Part shown: one piece after another, positions 19,311 to 28,601 of the stretch
How positions within the stretch are numbered: position 1 is the first letter of the stretch
Layout of the letters: each line of letters starts with the position of its first letter
Assembly (NCBI RefSeq): GCF_022668875.1
Contig: NZ_JAKGCR010000002.1
Location: 62,001-126,000 of the forward strand
Length of the DNA stretch: 64,000 nucleotides
Source: Domibacillus sp. PGB-M46
Lineage (GTDB): Bacteria; Bacillota; Bacilli; Bacillales; Domibacillaceae
Direction: 5' to 3'
Program-made: the position numbers and the translations under genes
Notes under the pieces: model-generated
What the model was told of the DNA's origin: nothing
Seen by the model: the letters and a program-made list of their open reading frames with translations, nothing else
Database searches by the model: none

Positions 19311-21203
19311 TTATTTTAATAAAACGCGTACTTTGCTTCCTCTCTCTACTTTTACCCCTTGTTTCGGCGATTGGTACACGACCTTATCTCCCGCTCCTTC
19401 AGCTACAATTTCAACATTGATCAGCTGTTCTTTTAATTTCTTTTTTGACAGGCCAATCAAGTTAGGCACTTGAATGAAATCCGGGTCATTCCAGGCTTTT
19501 TCTTTTTCGATCTGATTCGTTTGTTTTTCAACGTTTAACAGCGGAAGAACATCCTGCATCATTTTTCCGACAATCGGGGCGGCGACTGTACCGCCAAACT
19601 GAACCGTGCCTTTTGGGTTGTCAATAGCCGTGTAAATGACCACCTTCGGATCATTTGCGGGCGCCATTCCGATAAAAGAAACAATATGGTTGTTTTCAAG
19701 ATAACGGCCGTCTTTCGCTTTTTGGGCGGTACCTGTTTTCCCTCCAACCCGGTATCCGTCTACGAAAGCGTTTCGTCCGGTTCCTTTGGCTACTACGTTT
19801 TCGAGGGCGCGCCGCACTTCTTTCGATGTTTCTTCACTAATAACCCGGCGTACCTTTTTCGGCTTACGAACCTCTTCCGTTTTGCCTGTCTCCGGGTTTG
19901 TCCAGCTCTCGGCTACATACGGCTCATACAATATGCCGCCGTTTATCGCCGCGGACACTGCTGTCACCTGCTGGATAGGTGTAACGGCTACACCTTGTCC
20001 GAAAGCCGCCGTTGCCGCTTCTACCGGACCGGCCGATTCCTCTGTAAAAAGGATTCCAGTTCCTTCTCCATACAAGTCAATGCCTGTTTTTTCGCCAAAT
20101 CCAAATTTGCGAATGTAAGAAAAAAGCTTTTTTTCACCAAGGCGTGAACCGAGCTCTACAAAACCCGGGTTACAAGAATTCTGCACGACTTCAAGGAAAG
20201 TCTGATGGCCGTGCCCTTCCCGCTTCCAGCAGCGCAGCCGCGCACCATCCACTTCCACGTAGCCGGGGTCATTAAAGTGATCCTTATCAAGATCTACTTT
20301 CTTTTCTTCTAAAGCAGCTGCCAGTGTAATGATCTTAAACGTTGATCCCGGCTCAAACGTGCTCCATACAGGAAGATTTCGATTATATACATCTGGATCA
20401 TATTTGCTAAAGCGGGCCGGGTCATAAGACGGGCGTGAAGACATCGCCAAAATAGCCCCTGTGTTCGGATCCATTGCGATACTCATAGCCGCATCCGGCT
20501 TGTACGTTTTTTCAGCCTGATCCAGCTCTCTTTCCATTACAGCTTGAATATCCGCATCAATCGTTAAACTTAAATCCATTCCATTTACCGGTTCCTCATA
20601 ATGATTGGTAAGCCCCGGCATTTGGTTTCCTTTCGCATCTGTATACATTTGGATCGAACCTGGTTTGCCAGAAAGCTTTTTATCATAATAGGCCTCGATC
20701 CCGGCAAGCCCCTGGTTGTCAGCTCCTGTAAATCCAATAATATGGGCAAGCCTGTCCTTCATTACGTAATCCCGGATCGAGTCTTCCCCAAGCCAGACTC
20801 CCTTTAATTGAAGATCCCTCACCGCCTGCGCGGTTTCAGCGGATAAATGCCTGCCTTTGGAAGAAAGACGTTCAATTGAAGAACGTTTTGTCATTCGTTC
20901 ATACAAAACCGATTCTTTCTCCCCGAGAACGGCGGCCAGCTTCTTGGCCGTTTGTTTCGGGTCGTCAATTTGAGCCGGAATCACATAAACCGTCGGCGCA
21001 TTTTTATTCCCCACTAATACTTTTCCATTTCGGTCCAGGATCAGACCGCGCTCCGGCTCAGCAGGGATGCTTCTTCCCCACAGTTCTTCTGCTTTATCTG
21101 TCAGCTCACCCCCATTAACAAGCTGGATATAGCCGGTGCGGATGACCAATGCCGAAAAAGCCAAAAAAGACAAAAGAAGGATCCAAAACATTCGCACCCG
21201 CAT
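19311..21203 (-). CDS. spoVD: Sporulation-specific penicillin-binding protein SpoVD
   Basis: A 630-residue class B transpeptidase that crosslinks spore cortex, paired with SpoVE. One N-terminal transmembrane helix (FWILLLSFLAFSALVI) is followed by the PBP dimerisation domain. The transpeptidase domain has the SxxK motif FEPGSTFKII, the SxN motif in NSCNPG and VGGKTGTAQ. One C-terminal PASTA domain starts near VPNLIGLSKKKLKEQL. Two cysteines flank the SxN region (RLRCWK and NSCNPG); in B. subtilis SpoVD the equivalent pair forms a disulfide opened by StoA. The ATG at 21203 has AAGGAG 8 bp upstream. Confidence 0.95.
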   Translation of the reverse strand: MRVRMFWILLLSFLAFSALVIRTGYIQLVNGGELTDKAEELWGRSIPAEPERGLILDRNGKVLVGNKNAPTVYVIPAQIDDPKQTAKKLAAVLGEKESVLYERMTKRSSIERLSSKGRHLSAETAQAVRDLQLKGVWLGEDSIRDYVMKDRLAHIIGFTGADNQGLAGIEAYYDKKLSGKPGSIQMYTDAKGNQMPGLTNHYEEPVNGMDLSLTIDADIQAVMERELDQAEKTYKPDAAMSIAMDPNTGAILAMSSRPSYDPARFSKYDPDVYNRNLPVWSTFEPGSTFKIITLAAALEEKKVDLDKDHFNDPGYVEVDGARLRCWKREGHGHQTFLEVVQNSCNPGFVELGSRLGEKKLFSYIRKFGFGEKTGIDLYGEGTGILFTEESAGPVEAATAAFGQGVAVTPIQQVTAVSAAINGGILYEPYVAESWTNPETGKTEEVRKPKKVRRVISEETSKEVRRALENVVAKGTGRNAFVDGYRVGGKTGTAQKAKDGRYLENNHIVSFIGMAPANDPKVVIYTAIDNPKGTVQFGGTVAAPIVGKMMQDVLPLLNVEKQTNQIEKEKAWNDPDFIQVPNLIGLSKKKLKEQLINVEIVAEGAGDKVVYQSPKQGVKVERGSKVRVLLK

Positions 21204-21254
21204 TGTCCACACTCCTTTTCTTCATGATCATATGCTTCATTTAATGAAAATTGA

Positions 21255-21314
21255 CAAAAAAAAGAGCCGTCCCGGCGATTTAGTGACTGGCACTAAAAAG
21301 CGAGACCGCTCCCT
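21255..21314 (-). terminator. Terminator-like hairpin after pbpB
   Basis: On the minus strand GAGCGGTC and GGACGGCTC-like arms enclose an inner dyad, TTTAGTGCCAGTCACTAAA, and are followed by an eight-base T-run. It lies between pbpB and spoVD. A GAAGCATATGATC segment at about 21225-21237, before spoVD, resembles a sigma-E -10, but the -35 is weak. Confidence 0.6.
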
Positions 21315-23522
21315 TTATCGGGATTGATCCGAGTCTTCATTTGCTTTTTGGTTAGCTTCTTCCGCACTGCCAGGCTCTTCAAGCTTAATAATAAGCTTCT
21401 GGCCTTCTTTTACGGCTTTGTTTGGTTCAATATTTTGAGATACTACATAGCCGGATCCTGAATAGCTTACTTTAAGCCCCATACTCTCAGCTACTTTCAT
21501 CACATCACGCATGGCCCAGCCTTTCATATTTGGCATCGTCCACTTCTCAGATGTCAGCAGGATGGCTTTCTCTCCCTGCAGCAGCTTTTCGCCGGCCGCT
21601 GGCACTTGCTTTTCAATTTTACTGCCTGTACCGATCACGACCGGATCCATTCCGGCGTCTTCGTACGCCTTACGTGCTTCTGATGTTTTCTTGCCGGTAA
21701 AATCTTTTAACGTTACCGTTTGAGAAATAATCGTTTTATCCGGCTTGATATTTAAATATTGAAGACTGTTTCGCATAACAGGATTGAAAATCTTTGAAAC
21801 AGGGCCCGACCCGGACTCTCCATCCAGCTGCGGCTGCGCAACTGCTACATATACGATGAGCTCCGGATCTTCTTTTGGGGCCATGCCCAGAAAAGAAAAC
21901 AAGTAATTGTTTGATCCTGTTAAGTAGCGCCCATCTTTCCCGACAAGCTGCGCGGTTCCTGTTTTTCCAGCCACATCGTATCCTTCAATATGATACGGCT
22001 TGCCAGTGCCATGTTCTGCCGTTACGACCGTTTCCAGAATGTCTAGTGTTTCGGCTGCCGTTTCTTTAGAAATAGGCTCACCAACCACTTCCGGTTTTGT
22101 ATCGACAATTGTTTTGCCGGTCGTGTCATCCACAATTTTATCAATAATATACGGCTTCATCATTTTTCCGCCGTTGGCAATCGCCGTCGCTGCCTGGACC
22201 ATCTGCATTGCATTTACCGTTGATCCTTGGCCAAATGCTGTAGTCACTTGTTCAAGCGGGTAATTATATAAAATACTGCCTGTCGCTTCGTTAGGGAGTT
22301 CAATACCTGTTTTACGCCCGAAATGGAAGTCTTCAAGATACTGCCTGAAAACACCCGGCGACATTTGTTCCAGCATATTCGCAATTGCTACATTGGAAGA
22401 GCGCTGAATGCCTTCTTTATATGTAATATTGCCCCAGCCGGCCCCGCCGTTATGATCTCCAATACTGCCTCCGCCTTTTACTTTATATCTTCCTGACTTA
22501 TAAAAAGCATCGGCTTCAAACGTGCCTTCCTCAATCGCCGCTGCCAGCGTAAAAATTTTCATTGTAGATCCGGGCTCATATGAATATTCAACGAGGTCGT
22601 TCATCCAGTTTACATCAAGCCCTTCCCGCGTGCCTGGATGAAAAGTAGGACGCTGGCTCATCGCCAAAATTTTGCCTGTTTTAGCTTCGGCTACAATGGC
22701 AAACGCTTTGGATGGATTGTATTGCGCCTCTACTTCACTTAATGCGTCTTCCATAAACGTCTGGATTTTAGAGTCAATGGTTAAATACATATCATCGCCG
22801 TTTTGCGGCTCAGTGACCATTTCTTGTTTTTCAGGAAGCAGGTAGCCCCATAAGTCGCTCGTATAACGGATTTTCCCATTTTTGCCCTGCAAATATTTTT
22901 CATAGGATTTTTCAATGCCCATCTGGCCTTTTGTTTCAAACGTAACATTCCCATTTTTATCTTCTTGTTCAATTTGCTGTGTAAAGCCAATTAAATGAGA
23001 AGCAAACTTTCCATTCGGATAAAACCGTTTCGCCTGTCGGGTAAACGTAATACCGGGCAGCTTTTCGGCTTCAATTTTTCGCTTCACGCTGTTCGTCAGC
23101 CCGCGTCCTGCCGTGCCAAACTCCACTTGGAATGCTCCTTCTTTTTTTAAGCGCGCCAGTATATCTTCCTCATCCATATCAATATATTTTGCCAGTACCT
23201 TTGCTGTTTTCTCTGGATCTACTACATGATTTGGAGATTCTGGATTCGTTGTTACAGAATCGTCTAAAATCGCTGCCATTGTAAATGAAGTAGTATCTTC
23301 TGCAATTACTTCTCCATTTGTATCATAAATCGTTCCCCGGCTCGCCTCAAGAACATCTGTACGCATGTATTTTTCAAGCGCTTCGTTTTTAAGTTTATGT
23401 CCGTCTGCTGTTCCGGTCGCCTGAATGTAAAATACCCGTGAAAATAAGATAAAAAAGAGGAGGGCGAACCCGACGTACAGGATCGCAACTCCTATTTTCC
23501 GATTGTTTCTATTTTCCATCAT
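21315..23522 (-). CDS. pbpB: Penicillin-binding protein 2B (division transpeptidase)
   Basis: A 735-residue class B PBP that crosslinks septal peptidoglycan with FtsW. After a short cytoplasmic tail and one transmembrane helix (IGVAILYVGFALLFFILFSR), the dimerisation domain runs to about residue 260. The transpeptidase domain has YEPGSTMKIFTLA (SxxK), QRSSNVAIANM (SxN) and VAGKTGTAQLVG (KTG). Two PASTA repeats close the protein (TVTLKDFTGKKTSEARKAYE and TMPNMKGWAMRDVMKVAE). It overlaps ftsL by 4 bp, so the two partners are translationally coupled. Confidence 0.96.
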   Translation of the reverse strand: MMENRNNRKIGVAILYVGFALLFFILFSRVFYIQATGTADGHKLKNEALEKYMRTDVLEASRGTIYDTNGEVIAEDTTSFTMAAILDDSVTTNPESPNHVVDPEKTAKVLAKYIDMDEEDILARLKKEGAFQVEFGTAGRGLTNSVKRKIEAEKLPGITFTRQAKRFYPNGKFASHLIGFTQQIEQEDKNGNVTFETKGQMGIEKSYEKYLQGKNGKIRYTSDLWGYLLPEKQEMVTEPQNGDDMYLTIDSKIQTFMEDALSEVEAQYNPSKAFAIVAEAKTGKILAMSQRPTFHPGTREGLDVNWMNDLVEYSYEPGSTMKIFTLAAAIEEGTFEADAFYKSGRYKVKGGGSIGDHNGGAGWGNITYKEGIQRSSNVAIANMLEQMSPGVFRQYLEDFHFGRKTGIELPNEATGSILYNYPLEQVTTAFGQGSTVNAMQMVQAATAIANGGKMMKPYIIDKIVDDTTGKTIVDTKPEVVGEPISKETAAETLDILETVVTAEHGTGKPYHIEGYDVAGKTGTAQLVGKDGRYLTGSNNYLFSFLGMAPKEDPELIVYVAVAQPQLDGESGSGPVSKIFNPVMRNSLQYLNIKPDKTIISQTVTLKDFTGKKTSEARKAYEDAGMDPVVIGTGSKIEKQVPAAGEKLLQGEKAILLTSEKWTMPNMKGWAMRDVMKVAESMGLKVSYSGSGYVVSQNIEPNKAVKEGQKLIIKLEEPGSAEEANQKANEDSDQSR

Positions 23523-23866
23523 TTCGGCTCAACAACCTTAATGTTTTTGCTTAAATCCAGTCCCATCGCTTTGGCACGTTCCCAAATTTTTTCATACGTG
23601 CTTTCTTCGCTGATCTGGACATCAAGATCATGATTTACTTTTTCCTGCTCCTGGATTTTCACTTCGATATCCTGAATCTGTTTGTTTGTTTCATAGATCG
23701 CTGCCTGTGTAGAGATAAGCTTCGCACTCATAAAGCAAACTGTTAATACAAAAACAAGAAACAGTACCTTTTCTCCAGGAGTAAAAAATGACCTGCTGAT
23801 CTTCCGCTGTTTAACAGAAGCCTTTTTAGGCTGTTCCACAATCGGCTTTCTCGCTGTGTTGTTCAT
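23519..23866 (-). CDS. ftsL: Cell division protein FtsL
   Basis: A 115-residue bitopic protein. The basic cytoplasmic part (KKASVKQRKISRSFF) is followed by one membrane helix (VLFLVFVLTVCFMSAKLI). An extracytoplasmic coiled coil comes next (TNKQIQDIEVKIQEQEKVNHD), ending in WERAKAMGLDLSKNIKVVEPK. FtsL forms a trimer with DivIB and DivIC and regulates PBP2B/FtsW. Size, topology and position between rsmH and pbpB identify it. The ATG at 23866 has a strong AGGGGGGG site. Confidence 0.94.
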   Translation of the reverse strand: MNNTARKPIVEQPKKASVKQRKISRSFFTPGEKVLFLVFVLTVCFMSAKLISTQAAIYETNKQIQDIEVKIQEQEKVNHDLDVQISEESTYEKIWERAKAMGLDLSKNIKVVEPK

Positions 23867-23878
23867 TTTGATCCCCCC

Positions 23879-24826
23879 CTAATTGGTTTGTTTTCTTTTT
23901 TCTGCAATACGCAGTTTAGCTGAACGTGCCCGATTGTTTTCTGTCAGCTCTTTTTCAGTCGGGACAATCGGTTTTCTTGTTACCAGCTTTAAAACAGGTT
24001 CATATTCTTCCGGGATTACAGGTAAGCCGGGCGGCAGCTCCGGCCCTGCAGACGCTTCCTTGAAAACTGTTTTGCAAATACGGTCTTCAAGCGAGTGGAA
24101 GGTGATGACACTAATACGCCCATCGACATTCAATAAATCGATCGCATCGTGAAGTGACCGTTCAAACACACCCAGTTCATCATTTACCGCAATTCGAATG
24201 GCCTGGAAAATACGTTTGGCCGGATGGCCGCCTTTTCTTCTTGCCGGAGCCGGAATTCCTTCTTTGATCAGTTCCGTCAGCTGGCCTGTCGTTTCAATCG
24301 GCTGAACTTCCCGCGCAGCTTCAATTTTCCTGGCAATCTGCTTGGAAAACTTTTCTTCTCCATATCTGAAGAAAATGCGGACAAGCTCTTCAAAAGACCA
24401 TTCATTCACAACGTGATAAGCAGTCAGTGCAGCACTTTTGTCCATTCTCATATCAAGAGGTGCATCATGATGATAGCTGAAACCGCGCTCCGGTGTATCA
24501 AGCTGAGGTGATGAAACACCCAAGTCGTACAAAATGCCGTCGATTCCCGTAACATTTCGTTTGTGAAGCTCTTCCTTCACATGTTCAAAGTTACTTTTTA
24601 TAAATTCAACACGCTCAAGAAACGGAGCAAGCCGTTTTTTCGCATGTTCAATCGCAGTTTCATCTTGATCAAATGCATATAGTTTTCCGTTTGGCCCGAG
24701 CTTTGACAGCAAATATTCACTGTGTCCGGCTCCGCCGAGTGTACAATCTACATAAATTCCGTCCGGGCGGATATTCAGCCCGTCGACTGTTTCATGAAGT
24801 AGGACAGTCGTATGATTAAATTCCAT
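23879..24826 (-). CDS. rsmH: 16S rRNA (cytosine-1402-N4) methyltransferase RsmH
   Basis: A 315-residue S-adenosylmethionine-dependent methyltransferase that modifies C1402 in the ribosomal P site. Signatures are [15 protein letters not shown] at the start, [18 protein letters not shown] (SAM site), [39 protein letters not shown] and [13 protein letters not shown]. It is the second gene of the mraZ cluster, as in most bacteria. The start ATG at 24826 lies 22 bp after mraZ with a weak ribosome binding site. Confidence 0.97.
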   Translation of the reverse strand: MEFNHTTVLLHETVDGLNIRPDGIYVDCTLGGAGHSEYLLSKLGPNGKLYAFDQDETAIEHAKKRLAPFLERVEFIKSNFEHVKEELHKRNVTGIDGILYDLGVSSPQLDTPERGFSYHHDAPLDMRMDKSAALTAYHVVNEWSFEELVRIFFRYGEEKFSKQIARKIEAAREVQPIETTGQLTELIKEGIPAPARRKGGHPAKRIFQAIRIAVNDELGVFERSLHDAIDLLNVDGRISVITFHSLEDRICKTVFKEASAGPELPPGLPVIPEEYEPVLKLVTRKPIVPTEKELTENNRARSAKLRIAEKRKQTN

Positions 24827-24848
24827 TTTCTTATCAGTCCAATCAGCA

Positions 24849-25280
24849 TTATAAATCGAAATCAGTTAAATTTTCCGCTATGTCTGCGAACGAATCCGCC
24901 GATGCTTCCGCATACTCATCCCATGCTGCGGCACACCAGATTCCCATCCGGTTTGACACTCCAACAATCACACATTCTTTTTGAAGTGAGGCGTATTGCA
25001 GAAGCGTGCCGGGGATATTGATTCTGCCCTGCCGGTCAAGGGTACATTCGTTTGCTCCCGAAAAGAAAAAACGGGCAAACGCACGTGAATCCTTCCTTGT
25101 TAAAGGCAGAGCGGCGAGTTTTTTCTCGAGTACTTTCCAATCGTCCAGGGGATATAAAAACAAGCACTTGTCCAATCCGCGTGTGACCACAAAAGTTTGG
25201 CCGGCTTCACCGCGGAATTTTGCGGGGATAATCAATCTGCCTTTTTCATCGACCGAATGACGGTATTCACCCATGAACAT
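24849..25280 (-). CDS. mraZ: Transcriptional regulator MraZ
   Basis: A 143-residue AbrB-like DNA-binding protein with two tandem swapped-hairpin repeats: [21 protein letters not shown] near residues 4-24 and [22 protein letters not shown] near 85-106. MraZ forms ring oligomers that bind short direct repeats in its own promoter and repress the division/cell-wall cluster. This is the first gene of that cluster here. Repeats that could be its operator lie at 25288-25327. Confidence 0.96.
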   Translation of the reverse strand: MFMGEYRHSVDEKGRLIIPAKFRGEAGQTFVVTRGLDKCLFLYPLDDWKVLEKKLAALPLTRKDSRAFARFFFSGANECTLDRQGRINIPGTLLQYASLQKECVIVGVSNRMGIWCAAAWDEYAEASADSFADIAENLTDFDL

Positions 25281-25287
25281 AATGCTT

Positions 25288-25327
25288 CCCCACTTTCTAC
25301 ACTAACTTTACCACATCCCCCCACTTT
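25288..25327 (-). promoter_or_regulatory. mraZ promoter with candidate MraZ-binding repeats
   Basis: On the minus strand AAAGTGGGG occurs twice (25327-25319 and 25296-25288), with a partial copy AAAGTTAG between them. The middle copy forms part of an extended -10 (TGGTAAAGT). MraZ of other bacteria binds G-rich or AAAGTG direct repeats in this position, so this is a good operator candidate. The -35 is poor, as expected for an extended -10 promoter. Confidence 0.5.
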
Positions 25328-25370
25328 GCACCACCAATTTCATGCTGCAGATCTTTTCATTTCGTTTACA

Positions 25371-25402
25371 CAAAAAAGCCTGCCCTAAGAGCAGACTTTT
25401 CA
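25371..25402 (-). terminator. Terminator of bshC
   Basis: Arms AGTCTGC and GCAGGCT (one mismatch pair) followed by a six-base T-run on the minus strand, next to the bshC stop codon. Confidence 0.65.
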
Positions 25403-25403
25403 T

Positions 25404-27020
25404 TTATACATATAGAAGATAATGGCCGCCATCATGTTTATATGGCTGATTCAACAGGTCATCAATAAAGGAAGGACCGTACACATTTAAAAAGGGATAT
25501 ACGTTCCATACTCTTTCCTGCAGTCCATCCGGGCGCAGAGCGGCTTGTACACGGTCAAACCGGCGTAAAGCTGCATCGTGTGTCTGCTTCAAAACAGCGT
25601 CGCTTTTCTGAAGCAGCAGCTCAATTTGCCGTTCATGATACTGCTTGTTTTTTTCAACAATCGGCGCAAGGCCATTATGAAGCTCGGCCGCACGCGCTTC
25701 AATTTTCTCGTAGCTCGCCATCAAATCCTGCTTCATATGGGCAACAAGCTCATCAAGGCGGTGATCACGAATAGAGTCCATATAAGCAGATTTTTCATTT
25801 TGCACGCCTTGCTGCACCGCCGTTTCAATCGGTGTCCCAATCTCTGAAACAATCTCCGCCACTGTCCGGTCTACAATCGTAATATTTAACCTTGGCATAA
25901 TAAGCGGCATCGTAAGCCCGATATATTCAAAAGCTCCTTTTAACTCCGCCCAATAAGCAATCTCGCCTGGACCAGCGATAAAAGCAAGTGTAGGAAACAG
26001 CCATTCCTGCATGAGCGGCCGCGTCACAACATTGTTACTAAAGGATTCCGGCGATGTTTCCAGAAGCTGCAATAAGTCATCTTCTGTGTACGACCTCCCG
26101 CTTTTGCTGATAAACAGCCCGCCTTCCCTTTCAAGCAGGTGGCGCTCTCCTTCTTCAATCAGGAATAGATTCGCCGGCTGGCCGCTCGTTTCAATTGCGG
26201 GCGTAAAGCCGGCTTGTTCAAGCTCCTGCTGCGTGGAGTGCACCGCTTCCGCAATCGGGCCGCTTTCCACAATCAGTCTCTTGAAAAATGGCACTTCGAG
26301 CTTTCGAAGCTCCGGGTCTGCCGCATCAATCAGCAGCAGGCCGTGCTTGGCAAAAAAGGATCCAGTTAAAAAAGCAAAAAAATCGGTAAATGTGCGGCTT
26401 GCCTTCACCGCTTTTTTCACATCATGAAGAAGCTGATTCGTATAGTGTGTTTCTTTTAAACAAGCAAAAACAGAGGCCACCCATCCGAGCATTTGCTCTT
26501 GATCGTAGACTGTGCTTGATGCGGCCTGTTTTTTCACAAATCGCTCTGGATATCCTATTTTCTGCATATTCCCGTTTTTTTCTACAAACACATGGTTGAT
26601 TTCCAGCAGATCATGATCCTCACCGGCAATCCAAAAAACGGGAACAACCGGAATACCCAGCTGCTCTTCCTGCTCTCTCGCCAGGTGCAGAATCGAAATG
26701 ATTTTATGTATAGAATAAAGCGGACCTGTTAAAAGTCCAGCCTGCTGGCCGCCGATCACGACAACCGATTCAGCGTCTTCAAGCTTCTGAAGAGAGTGCT
26801 CTGTTTGCGCTGTCACATGATGCGGCGCCATATAATTCCGAATGATGCCAGCCAGCTCTTTTCGCTTAAACATTCGTGTCCGCACCTCTTCTGACCGCTG
26901 CTGAAAAGACTGCTGCGAAAATGGATCGTAGTCAAAAAAGCCGCCTGCCTGCTTTGAGCCGCTTATATATTCCCTGGCAAAGGGGGTCAAAGCGGGAACA
27001 GAAATGCGTTTTTGTTCCAT
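25404..27020 (-). CDS. bshC: Putative cysteine ligase BshC of bacillithiol biosynthesis
   Basis: A 538-residue protein that adds L-cysteine to glucosaminyl-malate in the last step of making bacillithiol, the main low-molecular-weight thiol of Bacilli. The Rossmann-like core includes VVVIGGQQAGLLTGPLYSIHK (shortened here to its conserved GGQQAGLLTGP), VFWIAGEDHDLLEINHV and IAGPGEIAYWAELK. A long coiled coil follows (about 400-500), then the conserved C-terminal VWNVYPFLNVYGPSF. The ATG at 27020 has AAAGGAAG 7 bp upstream; the longer reading from 27104 does not. Confidence 0.95.
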   Translation of the reverse strand: MEQKRISVPALTPFAREYISGSKQAGGFFDYDPFSQQSFQQRSEEVRTRMFKRKELAGIIRNYMAPHHVTAQTEHSLQKLEDAESVVVIGGQQAGLLTGPLYSIHKIISILHLAREQEEQLGIPVVPVFWIAGEDHDLLEINHVFVEKNGNMQKIGYPERFVKKQAASSTVYDQEQMLGWVASVFACLKETHYTNQLLHDVKKAVKASRTFTDFFAFLTGSFFAKHGLLLIDAADPELRKLEVPFFKRLIVESGPIAEAVHSTQQELEQAGFTPAIETSGQPANLFLIEEGERHLLEREGGLFISKSGRSYTEDDLLQLLETSPESFSNNVVTRPLMQEWLFPTLAFIAGPGEIAYWAELKGAFEYIGLTMPLIMPRLNITIVDRTVAEIVSEIGTPIETAVQQGVQNEKSAYMDSIRDHRLDELVAHMKQDLMASYEKIEARAAELHNGLAPIVEKNKQYHERQIELLLQKSDAVLKQTHDAALRRFDRVQAALRPDGLQERVWNVYPFLNVYGPSFIDDLLNQPYKHDGGHYLLYV

Positions 27021-27122
27021 GGATGTACTTCCTTTCTTTCGGACAAATTTTCTTGTTCGAGTATACCACCTGTCGGATTGAAAGGGAAAACAATGTGCCT
27101 GCACAGCTCCAATTCTTTTCCC

Positions 27123-27995
27123 TTATCTGTCCAATTCGGCTTTTTTTCCTTTTATAAGATGGTATAAGAGCGAAAAAGCGGGGGTCTCAACGCCCCTTTG
27201 GGCTGCTTCTTCCAAAAGGGCTCCTACGATAGCGTCTAATTCGGTTTCCCGCCCCGCTTTTATGTCTCGAAGCATCGAGGATTCATTGGCGGCTGTCTGG
27301 CGGCACACATCGAAAACAGACTGCGTAACGGATTCCCTCGTTTTAAAAGGAAAAACGGCCGCAATTTCTGCACACAATTTCTCTGCCGCTGCAGCATATT
27401 CGCTATTTTCAGCCAGCTCTCCGTTTTTCACATATAAAAGGGCAGTTAACGGATTAATCACCGCATTTGCGGCCATTTTATCAACCAGCATTTCGTATGC
27501 ACTTTCTTCCCATTGAAAAGAAAAAACAGGCGTCTCCAGTTCGCGGACAACCGCTTCCTCTCCCCCTTTTACACGAGCTATTTTTGTTTGGCCGCGCCCG
27601 TTCACCTGAACCGTACGCTCGTCTATTTTGGCTGCCCCATGCGTCACAGAGCCGGCATAAATATTTGAAAAAGGAAGCTGCCGAATCAGCTTAAGATGGC
27701 TTAAACCATTTTGGATAAACAGCAAAGATGATGCTTTTGGAAGGTGCTGAAGGATCTCCGGCAAATGATACTGCTTCACCGCTGCAACGATTAAATCCGT
27801 TTCTGGAGGCGCAACAGCGGCTGTTTGAACCGGATAAATATGTGACCGCCCCTGCTCAATGACACGAATGCCTTCCTCTTCAAGGCGTTGCCGTTGTACG
27901 TTTGTTCTCGTTTGAATAGTTATGCGGTGGCGGCTGCTCCACTCTGCAGCAAAAAACAGCCCAAGGGCTCCTGCTCCAATAATATGAATATTCAT
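27123..27995 (-). CDS. panE: 2-dehydropantoate 2-reductase-like oxidoreductase (PanE/YlbQ)
   Basis: A 290-residue NADPH-dependent reductase of the ketopantoate reductase family. PanE makes pantoate for pantothenate and CoA. The N-terminus IHIIGAGALGLFFA is the Rossmann dinucleotide motif. AAVKQYHL, FIQNGLSHL and the catalytic-lysine region LVDKMAANAVINPLTALL are conserved. B. subtilis has its pantothenate reductase YlbQ in this spot. Many paralogues exist in Bacillaceae, so the substrate is likely but not certain. It is transcribed away from ylbP across a gap holding a perfect palindrome. Confidence 0.85.
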   Translation of the reverse strand: MNIHIIGAGALGLFFAAEWSSRHRITIQTRTNVQRQRLEEEGIRVIEQGRSHIYPVQTAAVAPPETDLIVAAVKQYHLPEILQHLPKASSLLFIQNGLSHLKLIRQLPFSNIYAGSVTHGAAKIDERTVQVNGRGQTKIARVKGGEEAVVRELETPVFSFQWEESAYEMLVDKMAANAVINPLTALLYVKNGELAENSEYAAAAEKLCAEIAAVFPFKTRESVTQSVFDVCRQTAANESSMLRDIKAGRETELDAIVGALLEEAAQRGVETPAFSLLYHLIKGKKAELDR

Positions 27996-28044
27996 GTATC
28001 CCTCCCGGTTTGTAAGCGATAACAGGGTCGCTACTTTTTTTATT

Positions 28045-28066
28045 TACTTTATTATATAATAAAGTA
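28045..28066. promoter_or_regulatory. Perfect 22-bp palindrome in the panE-ylbP divergent gap
   Basis: TACTTTATTAT is followed without a gap by its exact reverse complement. The palindrome holds a TATAAT on each strand (28055-28060 plus, 28056-28051 minus), so it can serve as overlapping -10 elements for both divergent genes. A regulator bound there would block both. No regulator gene is adjacent. Confidence 0.55.
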
Positions 28067-28104
28067 GACAAATCAAGAGAGAGTTTGCAAAGGAGATTGA
28101 GGAA

Positions 28105-28560
28105 ATGGGCTTAGCAGTTGAGAATCTGAAAATGAATTTCAAAACGATGGAAGAGTTTAAATCCTTCAAAGAGTATGGACTTGAAGAACTTTCGATGATT
28201 GAGGAATTACAAACTTCCATGGTGGAAGACAATACCGATTCGCCTTTTTACGGCATTTATTACGGGGACCGGCTTGCTGCCCGTATGTGCCTGTATATCC
28301 GGCAGGATACATCAAATCTTGTACCCGGAAACGATCAGTATGTAGAAATTTGGAAACTCGAAGTGCTGCCGGCTTTTCAAAAGAAGGGACTTGGAGCATT
28401 GCTTGTCCAGTTTGCCAAGTCGTTTGAACTCCCTATCATGACAAAACCGCGTGTAAAGTCACAGTCTTTTTGGGAGAAAGTAGATTTTAAGCCGGTATCC
28501 GAAAACAGCACACGCCTTATTTGGCTTCCTGAAAAGAAAAACGCCCAGAAAACAAGCTGA
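28105..28560 (+). CDS. ylbP: GNAT-family N-acetyltransferase YlbP
   Basis: A 151-residue acetyltransferase-fold protein. The acetyl-CoA-binding segment is KLEVLPAFQKKGLGALLVQFA (residues about 86-106), with the R/Q-x-x-G-x-G/A type loop in QKKGLG. The N-terminal part is MGLAVENLKMNF, then DSPFYGIYYGDRLAARMCLY. B. subtilis YlbP has the same length and neighbours; its substrate is not established. The ATG at 28105 has an AAAGGAG site upstream. It is convergent with rpmF. Confidence 0.88.
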   Translation: MGLAVENLKMNFKTMEEFKSFKEYGLEELSMIEELQTSMVEDNTDSPFYGIYYGDRLAARMCLYIRQDTSNLVPGNDQYVEIWKLEVLPAFQKKGLGALLVQFAKSFELPIMTKPRVKSQSFWEKVDFKPVSENSTRLIWLPEKKNAQKTS

Positions 28561-28601
28561 ACTCACGCACAATCTATTCTCTTTCACTCATACTCTAATG
28601 A

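Noticed and set aside
21258-21312. Possible REP-like dyad TTTAGTGCCAGTCACTAAA as a mobile repeat
   Set aside because: It lies in the loop of a terminator-like hairpin, and only one copy was seen in the window.
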